DNA from: QHXM01 sp032160705
GTDB taxonomy: Bacteria > Acidobacteriota > Blastocatellia > Pyrinomonadales > Pyrinomonadaceae
Direction: 5' to 3'
Length of the DNA stretch: 64,000 nucleotides
Assembly (NCBI GenBank): GCA_032160705.1
Contig: JAVHVE010000018.1
Location: forward strand, 1-64,000
The notes under the pieces are model-generated. The model searched no databases. It had not been told where the DNA came from and saw nothing but the letters and a program-made list of their open reading frames with translations. The position numbers and the translations under genes were made by a program. Shown in pieces: positions 1-9,464 of this stretch. How positions within the stretch are numbered: the stretch's first letter is position 1; the number at the start of each line of letters is the position of its first letter.

Positions 1-386
<386 letters not shown>

Positions 387-509
387 ATAAAATTTACTGG
401 CAAGCAACATGACAAATTTGCAGTGGTTGCACTGTAAATCATGGTTCGAAGAAGTCACTATTCGATTTTCAAAGCCCTCTCTTACAGGGCACGCGATCTT
501 TCAAAGTTT

Positions 510-626
<117 letters not shown>

Positions 627-637
627 TAATTTCTAGG

Positions 638-675
638 AAAGCCCGCGAGAGTGTTAAGCTCTCGCGGGCTTTTCT
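638..675 (+). terminator. rho-independent terminator of the rRNA operon
   Basis: A perfect 11-bp GC-rich stem (GCCCGCGAGAG at 641-651 with its complement at 659-669), a 7-nt loop and a T run. It starts 12 nt after the 5S gene. A-T pairs on the outside extend the stem. Confidence 0.93.
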
Positions 676-689
676 GTATAGAGCGAACA

Positions 690-765
690 AAAGTCCTGAG
701 CCTGGAGTCTAAAGTCCTCAGAGGGGAATTTGACTGTTAGATTCCAGACGCTGGGCTCCAGACCG
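690..765. repeat. degenerate heptad hairpin (AGTCTGG class)
   Basis: Imperfect inverted repeat between the rRNA terminator and the next gene. Units such as AGCCTGG-AGTCTAA on the left face CCAGACG-CTGGGCT-CCAGACC on the right. It resembles the better preserved element at 44014-44096 and is probably an eroded member of the same family. Confidence 0.45.
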
Positions 766-771
766 TTGTAG

Positions 772-2985
772 ATGACGTTCAATACTTTCTTCCGAGTTTC
801 CTCTTACGCGATGGTCGGGTGCGGCGCGCTGGCTCTCGCCGTTTCGGACGGCTTGAGCGGGATGCTCTTCCTCGCGTTTGCGGTTGTGCTGGGCCTTGCC
901 TGGAAGCTCGAAGGAACGAAGTGGCAATTGCCGGAGCGCGTCGGCCTCTTTGTCGTGCTGCTCTCGCTCCCGCTCTTTTATCTGGACTGGCAATTTCTGT
1001 CGGGCGGCGCGGCAAGCGAAAAGGTAGGGGTCAGCGCGCTCGGCCATCTGATCCTGTTTTTATCCGCCGTCAAATTACTCCAGGTCAAAGCCGACCGCGA
1101 TTGGGTGTTTCTTTATCTCATCTCCTTTTTCGAGGTTCTGCTCGCCGCCGGACTCAGTCTCAGCCCACTCTTTCTCCTGACCCTCGCCCTCTATGCGCTT
1201 TTTGCGTTATCGACAGTTTTAGCTTTTGAGATCAGAAAAGCCCGCCGCAGTGTGAAGATAGCCGAGACACGCCTCTTGGTCGCCTCTGATTCGACGCTGT
1301 TCAGGCGCTTGAGGAAACGCACGGCGCATGTTCGGGACGGCGAGGCCAGACGATTGCCACTGGTTTCCCTCTTCCTGATGCTGTTGATCTTCGCGCTGGC
1401 TTTGCCTCTCTTTCTGATTGTGCCGCGCACGGGCGCGAATGCGCTGGCGCGAGCAGGCGAAGGGGGCACGGGCTTCGTCGGCTTCTCAGATAGCGTCACG
1501 CTGGGCGATGTCGGGCGTTTACAGCAAAGCGACCGGCTGGTGATGCGCGTTCGGGTAGAGGATGTGCAGCCTGAGAGCAGCAAGAAATTGCGCTGGCGCG
1601 GCGTTGCTCTGGATTTTTTTAACGGGCGCGGCTGGCAGAGAACCGATGACCGACTTGATTTAAAGCGACCAAACAACGAGCGTGGCTTCTTTCAACTGGG
1701 CACGACTGAGGATTTACAACGGCTGACGACGCAGACTTTTTATGTCGAGCCGATAGACACGCCAATCTTGTTCGCCGCTCCGCGCGTGGTCGCTTTGCAG
1801 GGTGCAATTCCTTACCTGCGCCGCGACACTGAAGACGCGCTCTCGACGCGGCCTCATTATCAGGAGCGCATCTCGTACAAGGTTTATTCGGATATAGAGG
1901 AGCCCGACGAAGAGAGTCTGCGCCGAACCACTTTAGGTAACGCGCGATTTTACCCGGCGGCCATCGCTCGTTACCTGCAATTGCCGGGGAAGATTGACCC
2001 GCGCATTCCGCGACTGGCGCAGGAATGGATTACGACGGCGGGCGCTACTAATCAGTATGACGCAGCGCGAGCTATCGAAGAGCGCCTGCAACGGGATTTC
2101 GGCTACACGCTCGATTTGAAAGCCACGGGGACAGACCCGCTCGCGGATTTTCTCTTCAACGTGCGCGAGGGGCATTGCGAATACTTCTCGACGGCGATGG
2201 CCGTGATGCTGCGCACGCAAGGGATACCGGCGCGAGTCGTCAATGGATTTCAAAGAGGCGAGTATAACGGGGCAGCGGGCGTTTACACTGTGACGCAGCG
2301 CGAAGCCCATTCGTGGGTCGAAGTCTATTTCCCGGAAACCGATGCCTGGGTGACATTTGATCCGACGCCCATGGTGGGACGACCCACAAGCACGCGCACC
2401 GGCATCAAGGGCTGGTTCAGTAAGTATGCAGAGGCTCTGGAGATGCTCTGGATACAATACGTCGTCGGCTATGACAGTCAGGAACAGCGCTCGCTGGCAA
2501 AATCGTTCGGCAATCGCTTCTACGATTTTCGGAGTTGGGTTGCAGACAAATTCAAGAGCCTCAAAGAAACCTTTGCGGGTTGGTTTAGTTGGCTGCGAAT
2601 CGAGAATGAGGATGGCACTGTCTCTTACACACGGCTTATCCTGCTGATTCTTTTTTCAATTCTCACCGCCATTGGCTTAGTGTTGTTGGTCAAAAGAATC
2701 AGACGGTTGGGCTTCTGGCGTATCTTCCGTCGCCGTCAAGTGGAAAATGAGCGCAACTCCGCCGTAGAATTCTACGAGCGAATGACAAAAACGCTGGCAG
2801 CGCGTGGCCTCGCCCGCGCTGCGGGGGAAACTCCACTGGAGTTTGCGGCGGCGCTCCGCATGCCGGAAGCACTCAAGATCACCAAAGCTTATAATCGCGT
2901 GCGCTTCGGCGACGAGAAATTATCCGTTGCGGAGAGCAAGCAAATCGAGGAATGGTTGAGCGGGATGGAAGGGGAACAGTTTTGA
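772..2985 (+). CDS. TgpA-like transglutaminase domain membrane protein
   Basis: 737 residues. The N-terminal 215 residues hold several hydrophobic helices (DUF3488/TgpA_N type). The middle carries a transglutaminase-like core with the papain-like triad visible: Cys in EGHCEYFST (about residue 469), His in REAHSWVEVY (about 513) and Asp in WVTFDPTP (about 530). One more transmembrane helix near 625-645 is followed by a DUF4129-like cytoplasmic tail. The family consists of periplasm-facing, membrane-bound transglutaminase-like proteins whose substrate is generally unknown. The usual partners in this family (a MoxR ATPase and a DUF58 protein) are not next to it here; they may lie elsewhere. The start ATG directly follows a degenerate hairpin repeat and no clear Shine-Dalgarno is seen. 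Confidence 0.9.
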   Translation: MTFNTFFRVSSYAMVGCGALALAVSDGLSGMLFLAFAVVLGLAWKLEGTKWQLPERVGLFVVLLSLPLFYLDWQFLSGGAASEKVGVSALGHLILFLSAVKLLQVKADRDWVFLYLISFFEVLLAAGLSLSPLFLLTLALYALFALSTVLAFEIRKARRSVKIAETRLLVASDSTLFRRLRKRTAHVRDGEARRLPLVSLFLMLLIFALALPLFLIVPRTGANALARAGEGGTGFVGFSDSVTLGDVGRLQQSDRLVMRVRVEDVQPESSKKLRWRGVALDFFNGRGWQRTDDRLDLKRPNNERGFFQLGTTEDLQRLTTQTFYVEPIDTPILFAAPRVVALQGAIPYLRRDTEDALSTRPHYQERISYKVYSDIEEPDEESLRRTTLGNARFYPAAIARYLQLPGKIDPRIPRLAQEWITTAGATNQYDAARAIEERLQRDFGYTLDLKATGTDPLADFLFNVREGHCEYFSTAMAVMLRTQGIPARVVNGFQRGEYNGAAGVYTVTQREAHSWVEVYFPETDAWVTFDPTPMVGRPTSTRTGIKGWFSKYAEALEMLWIQYVVGYDSQEQRSLAKSFGNRFYDFRSWVADKFKSLKETFAGWFSWLRIENEDGTVSYTRLILLILFSILTAIGLVLLVKRIRRLGFWRIFRRRQVENERNSAVEFYERMTKTLAARGLARAAGETPLEFAAALRMPEALKITKAYNRVRFGDEKLSVAESKQIEEWLSGMEGEQF

Positions 2986-3057
2986 GTTTTCAGTTTCCAG
3001 TTTTAAGCAAAGACAAGCTGCTTTTACTGGAAACTGAAAACTGAAAACTCAAAACTG
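2981..3057. repeat. heptad hairpin element (CAGTTTT class)
   Basis: Inverted repeat filling the whole tgpA-rimO spacer. The left arm has heptads AGTTTTC-AGTTTCC; the right arm is its exact complement plus one additional heptad copy (CTGAAAA). It overlaps the stop codon upstream and abuts the rimO ATG. Confidence 0.85.
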
Positions 3058-4407
3058 ATGAAAAAAATAGGATTTATTAGTCTGGGTTGTCCAAAGAATC
3101 TGGTGGATAGCGAAGTGATGATGGGGCAGCTTCGTCAGTCGGGCTATGAGATTACGACGGATGCGAGCGAGGCAGACACGCTGGTGGTGAATACCTGCGG
3201 CTTCATCGAATCGGCAAAACAAGAGTCTGTCGAAGCTATTCTCGAAGCCGCGCGTTTGAAGACGGAAGGGAAGGCGCAGCGTCTTGTCGTCGCCGGATGT
3301 CTGGTCGAGCGTTACCGGGATGAGTTGCGCGCTGAGATGCCGGAGGTTGATGCCTTCATCGGGACAAGTCAGATTAACGACATCATTGCGGTGTGTGACG
3401 AGAAAGTGAACACGCGGCAGCTTCCCGTCATCCCGCTCGGCAATCAAAGCGCGACGTATCTTTACGATGAGTCCACGCCGCGCGTGCTCGCTACACCCGG
3501 CTACACTGCTTTCATCAAGATAGCCGAAGGATGCGACCGCCCGTGCGCGTTCTGTTTCATCCCGCAGATGCGCGGCCATTTTCGCAGCCGCCGTTTCGGT
3601 TCGCTGATCGTCGAAGCGCAGCAGCTTGCGGACGAAGGCGTCAAGGAGCTTGTCCTCGTCGCGCAGGACTCATCACGCTACGGCGAAGATTTGGGAAAGG
3701 CTGACGCGCTCGCGCATCTCTTGAGGGAACTGTCGCACCTGAACGGAGTTGAATGGGTGCGCGTCATGTACACATACCCGACGCATATCTCGGATGCCTT
3801 TCTTGACGTGCTGGCCGAGGAGCCAAAGGCCGTCAAGTACCTGGACATGCCTTTGCAGCACGCTTCACGCAACGTCCTGAAATTGATGAAGCGCGGCGGC
3901 ACGCGCGCCAGCCTTGAAAGATTGATTGAGCGCATCCGCAAGCGTGTGCCCGGCATCGTCATTCGGACAACGTTCATCACGGGATTTCCCGGCGAGACGG
4001 AAGAGGATTTCGAGGAGTTGCTGATGTTCATCCGCCACGTGGAGTTTGATCGCGTCGGCGTCTTCACGTATTCGGATGAAGAGGGAACGCCCGCCTTTGA
4101 TTTGCCGGACAAGGTGGACGCTCGAACGGCGAAGCGTCGTCGCACTCGTTTGATGAAAGAACAGGCGCGAATTTCTCGCAAGCGCAACCGCGCGCGCATC
4201 GGCTCAATCGAGCGCGTGCTTTTTGAAGGCGCGGCGAAAGAAACGGATTTGCTCTGGCAGGGACGCCTTGAGACGCAGGCCGCAGACATAGACGGCTGCG
4301 TGCTCATCAACGACGCGCCGGAAGACTTCGATCCCGTGCCCGGCCAATTCGTCAACGTCTTAATCACCGAAGCGCACGAATACGATCTCGTTGGGCACAT
4401 CATTTAG
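3058..4407 (+). CDS. rimO: ribosomal protein S12 (Asp) methylthiotransferase RimO
   Basis: 449 residues, the usual RimO length. The N-terminal MTTase domain begins ISLGCPKNLVDSE and has cluster cysteines at about 11, 47 and 81. The radical SAM motif is CDRPCAFC (about 159-166), giving the Cx3Cx2C set. A TRAM domain occupies the last 70 residues. The GCPKNLVDSE signature distinguishes RimO from MiaB. The enzyme uses two [4Fe-4S] clusters and SAM to add a methylthio group to the conserved aspartate of S12. It is followed by pgpA across another hairpin repeat. The start is fixed by the first ATG after the upstream element. Confidence 0.96.
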   Translation: MKKIGFISLGCPKNLVDSEVMMGQLRQSGYEITTDASEADTLVVNTCGFIESAKQESVEAILEAARLKTEGKAQRLVVAGCLVERYRDELRAEMPEVDAFIGTSQINDIIAVCDEKVNTRQLPVIPLGNQSATYLYDESTPRVLATPGYTAFIKIAEGCDRPCAFCFIPQMRGHFRSRRFGSLIVEAQQLADEGVKELVLVAQDSSRYGEDLGKADALAHLLRELSHLNGVEWVRVMYTYPTHISDAFLDVLAEEPKAVKYLDMPLQHASRNVLKLMKRGGTRASLERLIERIRKRVPGIVIRTTFITGFPGETEEDFEELLMFIRHVEFDRVGVFTYSDEEGTPAFDLPDKVDARTAKRRRTRLMKEQARISRKRNRARIGSIERVLFEGAAKETDLLWQGRLETQAADIDGCVLINDAPEDFDPVPGQFVNVLITEAHEYDLVGHII

Positions 4408-4485
4408 AAAGTGATGAGTGATAAGTAATGAGTGATGAGTTAAAAGCTCTTACTCATTACTCATCACTCATTACTCATCACTTTC
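4407..4485. repeat. heptad hairpin element (GTGATGA class)
   Basis: Two 34-bp arms (4407-4440 and 4452-4485), nearly perfect complements, made of GTGATGA/GTAATGA heptads around an 11-nt loop. It starts on the last base of the rimO stop codon and ends 4 nt before the pgpA ATG. Confidence 0.9.
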
Positions 4486-4489
4486 TTTT

Positions 4490-5104
4490 ATGCTGACTGT
4501 TAAAGAATCGAGCGATGAACTCAATCCGCCTATCGTGACAACGGGTGGGCTCATTGGTCGCACGCCGCCCAAGCGGACGTTCTCGAATTATCTTGCTCTT
4601 GCGTTTGCAACGTGGGGAGTGGGCTACATTCCGGGCGCGCCGGGCACGTTCGGCTCGGCTGTCGGCGTCGGCATCTACCTGCTCGTGCAATCGGCGAGTG
4701 CACAGGTTTTTGCGTTTGCGGCGGCGCGCGGTTGGAGTGTGGGTCTCCTCGAATCATTTCGCATGACGTTCATGCTCCTGCTGGTGACGATGCTGACAAT
4801 CGTCGGTGTGTGGGCTGCCTCGCGGACTGAAAAATTACTTGGACGTAAAGACCCCGGCATAGTGGTTGTAGATGAAGTCGCCGGGCAGTTAATCGCGTTC
4901 CTGTTCGTGCCTTTCAACGTAGGGTGGTGGGTTATCATCGCTGGGTTCGTCTTGTTTCGCCTGTTCGACATCTGGAAGCCGTACCCGATTCGTCACCTCG
5001 AATCGCTCGAATCGGGCTTGGGGATTATGGCAGACGACGTGCTCGCCGGTATCTATGCCGCGATTCTGTTATCGCTGCTGGTCTCAATCTATTCGTTGCT
5101 GTAA
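4490..5104 (+). CDS. pgpA: phosphatidylglycerophosphatase A
   Basis: 204 residues. It carries the PgpA signatures GYIPGAPGTFGS near the N-terminus, DPGIVVVDEVAGQ in the middle and RLFDIWKPYPI further on, with GIMADDVLAG near the end. Several hydrophobic segments fit an inner-membrane enzyme. It removes the phosphate from phosphatidylglycerophosphate in phosphatidylglycerol synthesis. The ATG lies just after the hairpin element, so the 5' untranslated part of any monocistronic message would be mostly that element. A small acidic-protein gene follows 18 nt downstream, probably co-transcribed. Confidence 0.94.
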   Translation: MLTVKESSDELNPPIVTTGGLIGRTPPKRTFSNYLALAFATWGVGYIPGAPGTFGSAVGVGIYLLVQSASAQVFAFAAARGWSVGLLESFRMTFMLLLVTMLTIVGVWAASRTEKLLGRKDPGIVVVDEVAGQLIAFLFVPFNVGWWVIIAGFVLFRLFDIWKPYPIRHLESLESGLGIMADDVLAGIYAAILLSLLVSIYSLL

Positions 5105-5122
5105 AAAAGGAGAACTTTCAAA

Positions 5123-5365
5123 ATGGAATCCAAAGACCCGAAATCAACCGCAAGCGCCGAGACGGATGAGGGCGTGGAAAGCAAAGACCCTAAGTCAGAC
5201 GCCACGAGCAGCGAAACTTTAAGCGACGTGGAAGAAACTGAAAAAGTGCCTGACACAGACGAAGGTGGAGCGGAAGAAAGTGAGGGCTCTCCTGTTCCGT
5301 CTCCCGATGGCGCATTCGATGAAGGAAGAGGCGGCGATGGGCTGGAGGACGCCGGGCCGATGTGA
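5123..5365 (+). CDS. small acidic low-complexity protein, unknown
   Basis: 80 residues, rich in Glu, Asp, Ser, Lys and Pro, with a near-duplicated ESKDPKS motif (residues 2-8 and about 19-25). It has no hydrophobic segment or signal peptide and is probably disordered. A good Shine-Dalgarno (AGGAGA) about 10 nt before the ATG and the short spacing after pgpA support translation. No family is recognised and no function is proposed. Its 3' end lies next to a hairpin repeat. Confidence 0.6.
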   Translation: MESKDPKSTASAETDEGVESKDPKSDATSSETLSDVEETEKVPDTDEGGAEESEGSPVPSPDGAFDEGRGGDGLEDAGPM

Positions 5366-5371
5366 CGAAAG

Positions 5372-5512
5372 GCAGAATTCAGGAGTCAGCGAAAAGCAGA
5401 ATTCAGAATCCAGAATCCAGAATCCAGAAGTCAGAATAAATCTGCGGAGAACCGCTGTTACTGATCTCTTTTCTTCTGTCTCCTGACTTCTGTCTCCTGT
5501 CTCCTGCTTTTA
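5372..5512. repeat. heptad hairpin element (CAGAA class), core reversed
   Basis: Long hairpin with heptads of the form NCAGRAN (CAGAATC, CAGAAGT) on the left and the complementary TTCTGTC/TCCTGTC on the right. The central core contains GCGGAGAACCGCTGTTAC, the reverse complement of the core in the elements at 54206 and 63596. It ends 3 nt before the serA ATG. Confidence 0.88.
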
Positions 5513-5515
5513 ATT

Positions 5516-7120
5516 ATGTCCCAACAAAATTTCAAGATATTGGTTGCTGATGATGTCAGTGAGAGCGGGCTTGAGCCGTTACGAGCGGCGGGCTTCGTTG
5601 TTGAGAAGCGAACCGGGCTGGCGTTTGATGAATTGAGCGCAGCCTTGCGGGATGTGGACGGCCTCGTGGTGCGAAGCGAGACGAAAGTCACGCCTGAATT
5701 GATGAATGCGGCGACGCGTCTGCGTGTGATTGGCCGCGCCGGTGTGGGCGTTGACAACATTGATGTCCCGGCGGCGACAGAGCGCGGCATCGTCGTGATG
5801 AACGCGCCCGACGGCAACACGATCACGACCGCTGAGCACACGATTGCTCTGTTGGTCTCGCTCGCGCGTCGTGTGCCGCAGGCCAATGGAAGCTTGCGCT
5901 CCGGGCGCTGGGAGCGCAAACGTTTCATCGGTGTCGAGCTTCAAGGCAAAACTCTCGGCATCGTCGGCTTAGGTAGAATCGGGCGAGTTGTGGCCAGTCG
6001 CGCTCGCGCCTTCGGCATGAGCATCGTAGCTTACGATCCGTTCGTTGCGCCGGATCAGGCGCGCGACCTCGAACTTGAAATCACATCGCTCGATGAAGTC
6101 TTCGCCCGCGCAGACTTTCTCACAGTTCACACTCCTCTGACCGCCGAGACACGCGGGATCGTTGGCTCTTCCGCCTTCTCGAAGATGAAACGCGGCGTGC
6201 GCATCATCAACTGCGCTCGCGGCGGACTCGTTGACGAACGCGCGTTGCTGGCGGCAATCAAAGAGGGAATCGTCGCGGGTGCGGCGCTGGATGTTTTTGA
6301 GCAAGAGCCGCCGCCTGCGGATCATCCGCTGATTGCGCTCGACGAAGTGATTGCGACGCCTCATCTCGGTGCGTCAACTACAGAAGCGCAGGAGGGCGTC
6401 GCCCTGACTGTGGCCGAGCAGATGCGAGATTATCTTCTGACCGGGACATTACGCGGGGCTGTCAATGTTCCCGCACTCGGAGCGCAGGAGTTGAACGCGC
6501 TTCAGCCCTATATCACGCTCGCTGAAAGTCTCGGCAGATTCCAGGCGCAATTGGTGGACGAGGCCGTGCGCGAAGTGCGTCTTGAATATGCGGGTGAGGT
6601 GGCTGAATTGGATGCCGCGCCTGTGACGCGAGCCTTTCTCGCAGGCTTGCTGCGCGACGTGAGCGCGCGCGTCAATGTCGTCAACGCTTTTCTGATCGCT
6701 GAAGAGCGCGGCATCGCCGTCACTGCTTCCTACAAACGCGCCGGAAGCGATTTTGCCCCGGCCATCCGAACCCGCGTTGTGACGACAGGCGGTGAGCAGA
6801 CAGTGGCAGGCACGTTGTTTGGAGGCGGCGGGCGAACCGGCGACGGGCGCATCACGGAGATCAACGGCTTTCGCATCGAAGCGATCCCGCACGGGCACAT
6901 GCTCGTCACGCGCAATCACGACGTGCCAGGCGTCATCGGCCATATCGGAACAATCTTAGGTGAGCACAAGGTTAATATCAGCCGCTTTCACCTGGGGCGT
7001 CGCGAGCGCGGGGGCGAAGCGATGGCGGTTATCGAAACCGACGCGCCCTTGAAAAACGAGACGCTCGACGAGCTGCGTTCCTTCGAGCAGGTCATTTCAG
7101 CAAGACAGATAGAACTCTGA
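5516..7120 (+). CDS. serA: D-3-phosphoglycerate dehydrogenase
   Basis: 534 residues, the long SerA form. The NAD-binding Rossmann fold is seen in GIVGLGRIGRVVASRA (about 150-165), with the dehydrogenase signature NCARGGLVDERAL (about 238-250) and DVFEQEPP. An intervening (ASB) domain follows, then a C-terminal ACT domain with HDVPGVIGHIGTIL and ISRFHLGR. It catalyses the first step of the phosphoserine route to L-serine. The ACT domain usually gives serine feedback control; whether that operates here cannot be read from the sequence. The gene stands alone between a hairpin repeat and a cytochrome gene. Confidence 0.96.
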   Translation: MSQQNFKILVADDVSESGLEPLRAAGFVVEKRTGLAFDELSAALRDVDGLVVRSETKVTPELMNAATRLRVIGRAGVGVDNIDVPAATERGIVVMNAPDGNTITTAEHTIALLVSLARRVPQANGSLRSGRWERKRFIGVELQGKTLGIVGLGRIGRVVASRARAFGMSIVAYDPFVAPDQARDLELEITSLDEVFARADFLTVHTPLTAETRGIVGSSAFSKMKRGVRIINCARGGLVDERALLAAIKEGIVAGAALDVFEQEPPPADHPLIALDEVIATPHLGASTTEAQEGVALTVAEQMRDYLLTGTLRGAVNVPALGAQELNALQPYITLAESLGRFQAQLVDEAVREVRLEYAGEVAELDAAPVTRAFLAGLLRDVSARVNVVNAFLIAEERGIAVTASYKRAGSDFAPAIRTRVVTTGGEQTVAGTLFGGGGRTGDGRITEINGFRIEAIPHGHMLVTRNHDVPGVIGHIGTILGEHKVNISRFHLGRRERGGEAMAVIETDAPLKNETLDELRSFEQVISARQIEL

Positions 7121-7208
7121 TTCCATGCACTTGAAAAAGTAGTATCATCACGGCCCCTCGCGGTTTTACTTTACAGCAGTATCAAAAACTTACTCTGGAG
7201 GTGAAGCT

Positions 7209-8222
7209 GTGGCAAGACGCTGGTTGAAGCGCCTGTTGAAGATCGCTGGCTACGGATTACTCGGCCTGATTGTTCTCCTGGCAGGCGTCATTACTTTCAC
7301 CATCGGGTGGCGACCTATCTTCGGCGCGAAATCCCGCGCCTTAACCGACAGAAAATTCGAGGCAACGCCCGAACGATTGCAGCGCGGGCAGTATCTGGTT
7401 GAAGGCATCGTCAACTGCTTTCATTGTCATTCGAAGTATGATGAGAAGGCGACGCCTGTGCCTGTCTTGACTTCAAAGAAAGGCGCGGGCACGGTGTTTG
7501 TTGAAGACGGGGAGCTGCGGGTTGTCGCTCCGAACATTACGCCTGATAAGGAAACGGGTATCGGCAACTGGAGCGACGATGCCCTGGCGCGAGCCGTTCG
7601 TGAAGGAATCGGCAACGACGGGGGCGCTCTTTTCCCGATTATGCCTTACGGGCAGTTCCGTCATATGTCGGACGAAGATTTAGCCTCGGTAATAGCTTAT
7701 GTGAGAACGGTTGAACCCGCCCGCAGCGAGTTGCCGAAATCGCAGATTCCTTTTCCGCTCTCTAGATTAATCAACGTCTACCCTGAACCGTTAGCAGCGC
7801 CAGTGCCTGCGCCGGATGTCTCGACTCCTATCAAGCGCGGCGAATACGTCGTGACACTCGGAGGCTGCACGGATTGCCACACGCCGAGTAAGAGGGGGCA
7901 GCCAATTGCCGGGCTTGAGTTCGCCGGGGGCAACGTCTTTGGCGATGTCGCCGCGACGAACATCACGCCCGATCCTTCGGGCATCTCCTATTACGACGAA
8001 GCGCTCTTTGTCGAAGCCATCCGCACTGGCCACGTCAAAGGCCGCACGCTCAAACCGCAGATGCCCTGGTGGGCTTACCGCAACATGAATGACGATGATT
8101 TGAAAGCCGTGTTCGCCTATTTTAAAACGCTCAAACCTGTAAAGCACCGCGTGGACAACACAGTGCCGCCAACCGAATGCAAGCTGTGCGGCCAGAAACA
8201 CGGGTTAGGAGATAGCAATTAG
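7209..8222 (+). CDS. membrane-anchored dihaem cytochrome c
   Basis: 337 residues. A transmembrane anchor lies at about residues 10-33. Two CxxCH haem-binding motifs follow, CFHCH (about 70-74) and CTDCH (about 220-224), each in its own cytochrome c domain. Candidate axial Met residues are in IMPYGQFRHM and PQMPWWAYRNM. The protein should sit on the periplasmic face of the inner membrane and carry electrons. It resembles cytochrome subunits of periplasmic dehydrogenases, but no such dehydrogenase is adjacent. The GTG start at 7209 is chosen because GGAGGTG lies 5-6 nt upstream. Confidence 0.88.
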   Translation: MARRWLKRLLKIAGYGLLGLIVLLAGVITFTIGWRPIFGAKSRALTDRKFEATPERLQRGQYLVEGIVNCFHCHSKYDEKATPVPVLTSKKGAGTVFVEDGELRVVAPNITPDKETGIGNWSDDALARAVREGIGNDGGALFPIMPYGQFRHMSDEDLASVIAYVRTVEPARSELPKSQIPFPLSRLINVYPEPLAAPVPAPDVSTPIKRGEYVVTLGGCTDCHTPSKRGQPIAGLEFAGGNVFGDVAATNITPDPSGISYYDEALFVEAIRTGHVKGRTLKPQMPWWAYRNMNDDDLKAVFAYFKTLKPVKHRVDNTVPPTECKLCGQKHGLGDSN

Positions 8223-8251
8223 AACGCAACTCATAAATGCTAAACAACATG

Positions 8252-8316
8252 AACCACGAAATGACACGAAACGGCACGAAACAATTGTTAGTGCTCTTTC
8301 GTGTCATTTCGTGGTT
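8252..8316. repeat. period-10 hairpin element (CACGAA class)
   Basis: The left arm has three CACGAA copies spaced exactly 10 nt apart. A perfect 20-bp complement of its outer part lies at 8297-8316. It is the same class as 34629-34703 and 30679-30745. Confidence 0.85.
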
Positions 8317-8352
8317 TCGCTTTGCTGCGTTTTTATTTATGAGACTGCTTCT

Positions 8353-8427
8353 AGGTGAAAGGGTAGAAGCCAGAAGGGAAGATGAAACGTTTCATCTTCC
8401 CTTTATAACTTTTTTAGCTTCCACCTT
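8353..8427. repeat. heptad-like hairpin element (AAGGGAA class), imperfect
   Basis: Inverted repeat with a nearly loopless centre (GATGAAACG facing TTTCATC) and purine-rich left arm units such as GGTGAAA and AGGGAAG. The outer arms are partly diverged. Confidence 0.7.
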
Positions 8428-8546
8428 CTCAGGCGGGAATCTGCCGGATAAACTTTCGCGCCGGATTATCCGTATAAAGCCGGGATGAATGCTTCAGATG
8501 TGCGTTGCGCTTTCAAAAGTGAAAACCTGACCAAAACGAGAATTCT

Positions 8547-9464
8547 ATGAGCGAAAACACCGCCACCCTGACACTCTCGGGCGTCACTAAACGCTTCGAC
8601 GAATTCACAGCCGTCAACAACTTGAGCCTGCGGGTGCGTCCCGGCAGGATTTTCGGCCTCATCGGCCCAAACGGCGCGGGCAAGACTACGACCATCCGCA
8701 TGATCGTCAACATCACCGCTCCCGATGAGGGCACTATCGAGCTGTTCGGCCAGCAGATGAGCCCTGAGTTGCAAGACCGCATCGGCTACCTGCCGGAAGA
8801 GCGCGGCCTCTACAAGAAGATGAAGGTCATAGACCAGTTGCGCTTTTTCGGTGAATTGAAAAACGTGAAAGGCAAAAAGGCCGACGAGGCGATTGATCGC
8901 TGGCTCGCGCGAGTCAAGCTGACGGAGTGGAAGAATAAAAAGGCGATGGAATTATCTAAGGGGATGCAGCAGAAAATTCAATTTATCGCCGCCGTTCTCC
9001 ACGACCCGGATTTGATGATTCTCGACGAGCCTTTCTCCGGCCTCGACCCCGTCAACCAGGAACTCTTAAAAGAGATCGTGCTGGAGTTGAAAGCCGCAGG
9101 CAAGACGATCATCTTCTCGACTCACCAGATGGAACTGGCCGAGCGGATTTGCGATGACATCTGCATGATTAACCGTTCCAATAAAGTTCTCGACGGGACG
9201 CTGCGGGAAATCAAGCGCAGCTTTGGGCGCAATGCAGTCGCGCTGCGCCTTGAGGGCGACGGGCAAAGCGTGCTGGATGATCGAACATTGGTGGCAAAGG
9301 TTGAGCAGCACAGCGACGAGGTGGAAGCGTTGCTGGCAGAAGGCGCTGATGCGCAGGAATTGTTGCGACGACTCATCGCTTCTGGCGCGAGCGTTGCGAA
9401 GTTTGAGTTGGTCGAGCCGAGCTTGAATGACATCTTCATCGAGAAGGTTGGTGAGGTCGAATGA
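8547..9464 (+). CDS. ABC transporter ATP-binding protein (ABC-2/NatA type)
   Basis: 305 residues. It has a Walker A loop GPNGAGKTTT (about 38-47), the signature LSKGMQQK, Walker B LMILDEPFSGLDP and the switch histidine in STHQME. A C-terminal extension of about 80 residues (DUF4162-like) is typical of NatA/CcmA-type exporter ATPases. It overlaps the permease gene by 4 nt (ATGA), so the two are translationally coupled and form one exporter. The NatAB family includes sodium exporters and drug or lipid exporters; the substrate here cannot be named. Confidence 0.92.
   Translation: MSENTATLTLSGVTKRFDEFTAVNNLSLRVRPGRIFGLIGPNGAGKTTTIRMIVNITAPDEGTIELFGQQMSPELQDRIGYLPEERGLYKKMKVIDQLRFFGELKNVKGKKADEAIDRWLARVKLTEWKNKKAMELSKGMQQKIQFIAAVLHDPDLMILDEPFSGLDPVNQELLKEIVLELKAAGKTIIFSTHQMELAERICDDICMINRSNKVLDGTLREIKRSFGRNAVALRLEGDGQSVLDDRTLVAKVEQHSDEVEALLAEGADAQELLRRLIASGASVAKFELVEPSLNDIFIEKVGEVE

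Larger units (their letters stand above)
8223..8546. other. 324-nt spacer with two hairpin repeats
   Basis: No gene is supported here. An 83-codon ORF can be drawn through it but is made mainly of repeat arms and has no Shine-Dalgarno. The stretch holds a period-10 hairpin (8252-8316) and a heptad hairpin (8353-8427). The remaining 120 nt before the ABC transporter gene show no feature I can name. Confidence 0.7.

Noticed and set aside
8237..8488. 83-codon ORF in the cytochrome-ABC spacer
   Set aside because: Mostly hairpin-repeat arms, no Shine-Dalgarno, no recognisable domain.
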